Positions 61,111 to 64,000 of a stretch of DNA of 64,000 nucleotides are shown here, piece by piece. The notes beneath the pieces were generated by a model, which saw nothing but the letters and a program-made list of their open reading frames with translations, searched no databases and was not told the DNA's origin. Positions within the stretch are counted from its first letter, which is position 1. Each line of letters opens with the position of its first letter. Made by a program: the position numbers and the translations under genes. Origin of the DNA: Hydractinia symbiolongicarpus (Eukaryota; Cnidaria; Hydrozoa; Anthoathecata; Hydractiniidae); the NCBI RefSeq assembly GCF_029227915.1, contig NC_079887.1:7688001-7752000 (forward strand), in the 5' to 3' direction.

Positions 61111-62233
61111 AGACGTCATACTTATCCTGGTGGAAAGTACAACAACAAACACGTTAGAAAGTTGATGTATTCAGGATACATAGACGATGTTGTTTCGCAC
61201 CTATTACAACTATTCAATTTCAGAATACCTTATATATCAACTTTGAGATGTCTTTTTAAAAAACGTGACATGATTTGATATAAGAAATTTGTGTTAAAAG
61301 AGTAACTCAATCATTCAAGGTGACCGCAAATTGGGTATCAACATATGTTTTCAGTAAAGTGACATATTCAAAGTTTATATTTTAATTTTATGAGGATTTT
61401 TTACGAAAATAAAACAAAATTAGGCAAGCTTATCATTTTATAGAATGTCATACAACTCTTCGTCTCGTTCTATTCAGTCCGCTTGCTTTCAATGCAAAGG
61501 GTCGTGGATTCAATTACCAGTCGAATTATACCAAGGACCATAAAGGTGTGAATCGACCTTTTTTCTTAGCGCTCAACATTAAAAGCCAAAAAGGCTATTC
61601 TGGGTAAATGATTTTAAAAATAGTTTTTTGTGTTGTAACACTGCTTATTTGTCGTAATGGAATGCATAGCTGTACAACGGGATGGATATACTGTGAAATG
61701 CGTCATTTCTACCAAGATTTTTAGGTTTTGAATCTTGTGTCCAAGTAAGGTGTTGCATTTAAAGCGTTACACAAGTATAAGAAAAAAGAAATTAGCTTAT
61801 CTTAATGGTACTAATTCGCTCGAGGACAAATATACATTTTAAGATTATTGAAAAAAGTTTCGCTGGTATTTTCTTATGAAAGACGTAAAAATGTTCGTAT
61901 ATGGGTATTTTGCGAATTTGGCCTAATTCATGAAAAAAGCAAAATCTATATCCGCGAAAGTTAGTACCATTAGGGTAGTTTATGTCTATTGTTATTTTAA
62001 ATATTTCATTTGTAACAGCGCCAGGCAATTCTAAATAGTCAAAGACGGTTGTTTTTCGGCGTTTATTAAAAATATGCTAATATCCTCTATTTTTCTGTAA
62101 GATTTGCGAATTTAATTTTTTTTTAAATTATTTTCTAAGTATTGCAAAACGTGAACCAATGTGATTGAGTCAAAATAGATTTTGTCTGCTAATTTAATTG
62201 TAGTGTAACCTTCCAGGTGTAAGAAAAAAAAAG
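61111..62233. other. Intergenic region between DHX37 and DOLK
   Basis: It holds the DHX37 3' UTR (candidate AATAAA at 61408-61413) and the DOLK 5' region. At 61465-61530 there is a faint tRNA-like stretch (GCTTGCTTTCAATGCAAAGG then GGATTCAATTACC), which may be a second SINE head. No supported gene; the minus-strand frame at 61792-62028 has no domain. Confidence 0.45.
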
Positions 62234-63796
62234 ATGAAGTATACTCAAGCGTTAGAAATGGTTGTCATTATTGCTGTTTATGTATCATCACTCAAAAGAC
62301 ATTTCATGGTATCGTCTATTTTAATCCTGATTATTGGCGTCTTGTTATGTTTCTTGGACGTACCAGTTGTAACGAAAAGAAATAAAGAACTCGGTTTGTA
62401 TTGCCGTGGAAATTCAGATCCAGGTTTCTTATATTCTTTACTTACTGTCCCCACGTTGTTTTGGATTCAAAAGAGTTGCTATGACACATCAATATATTTT
62501 GATTTACTTTCAACACAGATCAAGTCAGTAATAACAGTTGTTATGGCATTGTCATTTCTTGTTGTTTTTGTTTGCCTTTATTTTCCAGTAAAATTCAGCT
62601 GGATAATTGTACTGCTGGCAGTAATTTGCATTTGTTTTGACTTTGACCAAATGTTTCTAGTCGTTATTATATGTGCCTTTGTATATACAACTCTGGCGTG
62701 TTTTGCAGTATTGAAAATTTGTCCATACAATTTTACTATTGGGGAAGTTGGTATTATTATACAAGGATTTGGGCTGGTTGTATGTGATTTTGGATGCAGA
62801 GTGTTTTATCAAAAGAATTTGCTTCAATCTAACGAAATCAACTCTGTAGTTCTGATTGAATTTATGTTGTGCTCCGTTGTATTGATGCTTGTATGTATAA
62901 TTCCGGTTGCATATTACATTAACAGATTGGTAAGATGTGGAACAGATAGATTGATACATCACTTTCTGTTTTACTTCGCATCGTTGCTTTATCTCGGATT
63001 TGTATTCGTATTTCTACGTTATTATTTTAATGAACATCCAATCACATGGCTTATCCACTTTCTAGTTTCAACGAAGCTTCGGTTATTTCTAATGTGTTAC
63101 TCTTTCCTATTGGTTGCAATATCGTTTTATGTTGTATTCTGGTATTTTACCAACAAAACTGCTCAAGTTAATATTCATAAAACAATAATTCGGAAGATCT
63201 TCCACATCATTGCAGTGATTTTATTCCTACCAGTTATCGTGGATGTTCAATTTTATTCAGTTATATCAATGATGGCATTTTTGCTCTTTTTATCTGTGGA
63301 AATAGTTCGAATATGCCATATTAAACCATGCGGTGATGTCCTAAATCAAGTCTTAACGCCTTTTAGAGACGAGCAAGACGAAGGAGTGCTGATTCTAACA
63401 CATATATACTTACTTTGCGGTATGTCTTTACCAATCTGGTTGCACTTCTCCCATGATACTAAAGCATGTCAAATTGCGTTTTATAGTGGTATTATTTCAC
63501 TTGGTATTGGAGACACAGCTGCGTCAGTATTTGGTAAACTTTACGGAAAAACAAAATGGCACAGTGACAGTAAGAAAACGATCGTTGGTACATTATTTTC
63601 AGTGTCAAGTCAGTTCATGTTTTCCATCATTTTAATTGTTTTTCTTCTACAAGAATTGTCGAGTATTAATCTATTGCGTATTATGTTTTGTTGTCTAATT
63701 ACTTCCTTGTTGGAAGCTTGGTCTTCTCAAATTGATAATTTAATTTTACCGTTATATATGTACATGTTATTTGTTTCTTTTTGTTCACACGACTAG
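62234..63796 (+). CDS. DOLK: DOLK, dolichol kinase
   Basis: DOLK is the CTP-dependent ER membrane kinase that makes dolichyl phosphate for N-glycosylation and related pathways. The product is 520 residues (human 538), with many hydrophobic segments throughout. Conserved C-terminal blocks are KTIIRKIFHIIAVILFLPVI, VEIVRICHIKPCGDVLNQVL, LILTHIYLLCGMSLPIWL, GIGDTAASVFGKLYGKTKW (residues 424-442) and LLEAWSSQIDNLILPLYMYM. All match vertebrate DOLK and yeast Sec59. The G-D-T...G...KW...KK-T block forms the CTP-binding loop. One residue is odd: human and yeast have K-K-T/S-x-E-G-T here, whereas this frame reads KKTIVGT, with Val451 at the acidic position. The gene is a single exon, as in human. The ATG at 62234 follows an A-run and opens the first hydrophobic segment. 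Confidence 0.95.
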   Translation: MKYTQALEMVVIIAVYVSSLKRHFMVSSILILIIGVLLCFLDVPVVTKRNKELGLYCRGNSDPGFLYSLLTVPTLFWIQKSCYDTSIYFDLLSTQIKSVITVVMALSFLVVFVCLYFPVKFSWIIVLLAVICICFDFDQMFLVVIICAFVYTTLACFAVLKICPYNFTIGEVGIIIQGFGLVVCDFGCRVFYQKNLLQSNEINSVVLIEFMLCSVVLMLVCIIPVAYYINRLVRCGTDRLIHHFLFYFASLLYLGFVFVFLRYYFNEHPITWLIHFLVSTKLRLFLMCYSFLLVAISFYVVFWYFTNKTAQVNIHKTIIRKIFHIIAVILFLPVIVDVQFYSVISMMAFLLFLSVEIVRICHIKPCGDVLNQVLTPFRDEQDEGVLILTHIYLLCGMSLPIWLHFSHDTKACQIAFYSGIISLGIGDTAASVFGKLYGKTKWHSDSKKTIVGTLFSVSSQFMFSIILIVFLLQELSSINLLRIMFCCLITSLLEAWSSQIDNLILPLYMYMLFVSFCSHD

Positions 63797-64000
63797 CTGC
63801 ATCATTCATTAGCCTGTTTTGATACATAAAGCAAGTTTGAGCAAAAATCAAAAGTCGGCTTAATTCGTGAGTTTCAAAACATTTTAGCTTTTTGTGAGGT
63901 TATGTACGCAAAAAATATTTGGACTATTTTTCAAGAAACACCTGTGTTAACCTTCTATTAATTTTATAAAAAAAACTTTTTCGTTAGTGTTTTTTGTATT
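63797..64000. other. DOLK 3' flank
   Basis: An AT-rich 3' flank reaching the window edge. No further feature is seen. Confidence 0.4.

Noticed and set aside
61465-61530. Second tRNA-like stretch with a GGATTCAATTACC B-box-like word
   Set aside because: No convincing cloverleaf and no second copy in the window; noted only as a faint SINE-like head.
62657-62962. Minus-strand open frame of 101 codons
   Set aside because: Antisense shadow of the DOLK coding sequence.

Overview
This is animal nuclear DNA. It is strongly AT-rich, its genes have many GT-AG introns, every recognisable gene is a metazoan-type single-copy gene, and there are several families of dispersed repeats, including a tRNA-derived SINE. 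The base composition, repeat style and gene content suggest a cnidarian, perhaps a hydrozoan. That placement is inference, because no taxon-specific marker is present.

Layout from left to right. Positions 1-1694 (minus) hold the N-terminal 564 codons of the mismatch-repair MutL protein PMS2 as one uninterrupted exon running off the left edge. 1.7-7.8 kb is repeat-rich and has no gene I can support; it includes a 1.3 kb foldback element and a near-perfect 29-bp hairpin. 7858-8075 is a decayed LINE reverse-transcriptase fragment lying directly before the start of CNTD1 (8109-11870, plus, six exons), a meiotic crossover regulator whose last intron contains a 113-bp-period minisatellite copied from the end of its own exon 5. 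A sulfotransferase pseudogene (13845-14564, minus) follows, then a SINE ending in a pure (AT)140 tract. 19710-20780 (plus) is an intronless type II membrane protein resembling a glycosyltransferase. 20.8-29.1 kb is mostly repeats.

The right half is dominated by DHX37, the DEAH helicase of small-subunit ribosome biogenesis (29174-61110, plus). I resolved it into 31 coding exons that splice in frame to 1199 residues. Its 4.7 kb intron 25 contains, on the opposite strand, two intronless paralogous genes (50260-51522 and 52504-53763). Their products have the layout of a prokaryotic GluR0-type ionotropic glutamate receptor: N-terminal lobe, TM1, pore loop, TM2, second lobe, TM3. Both carry an intact potassium-channel selectivity filter, TVGYGD. 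This is the most unusual content of the window. Intron 30 holds two head-to-tail mobile elements. Positions 62234-63796 (plus) encode dolichol kinase (DOLK) as a single exon.

The conserved genes do unrelated housekeeping jobs (mismatch repair, meiosis, rRNA processing, dolichyl phosphate synthesis) and do not form a pathway. The only functional cluster is the nested channel pair.
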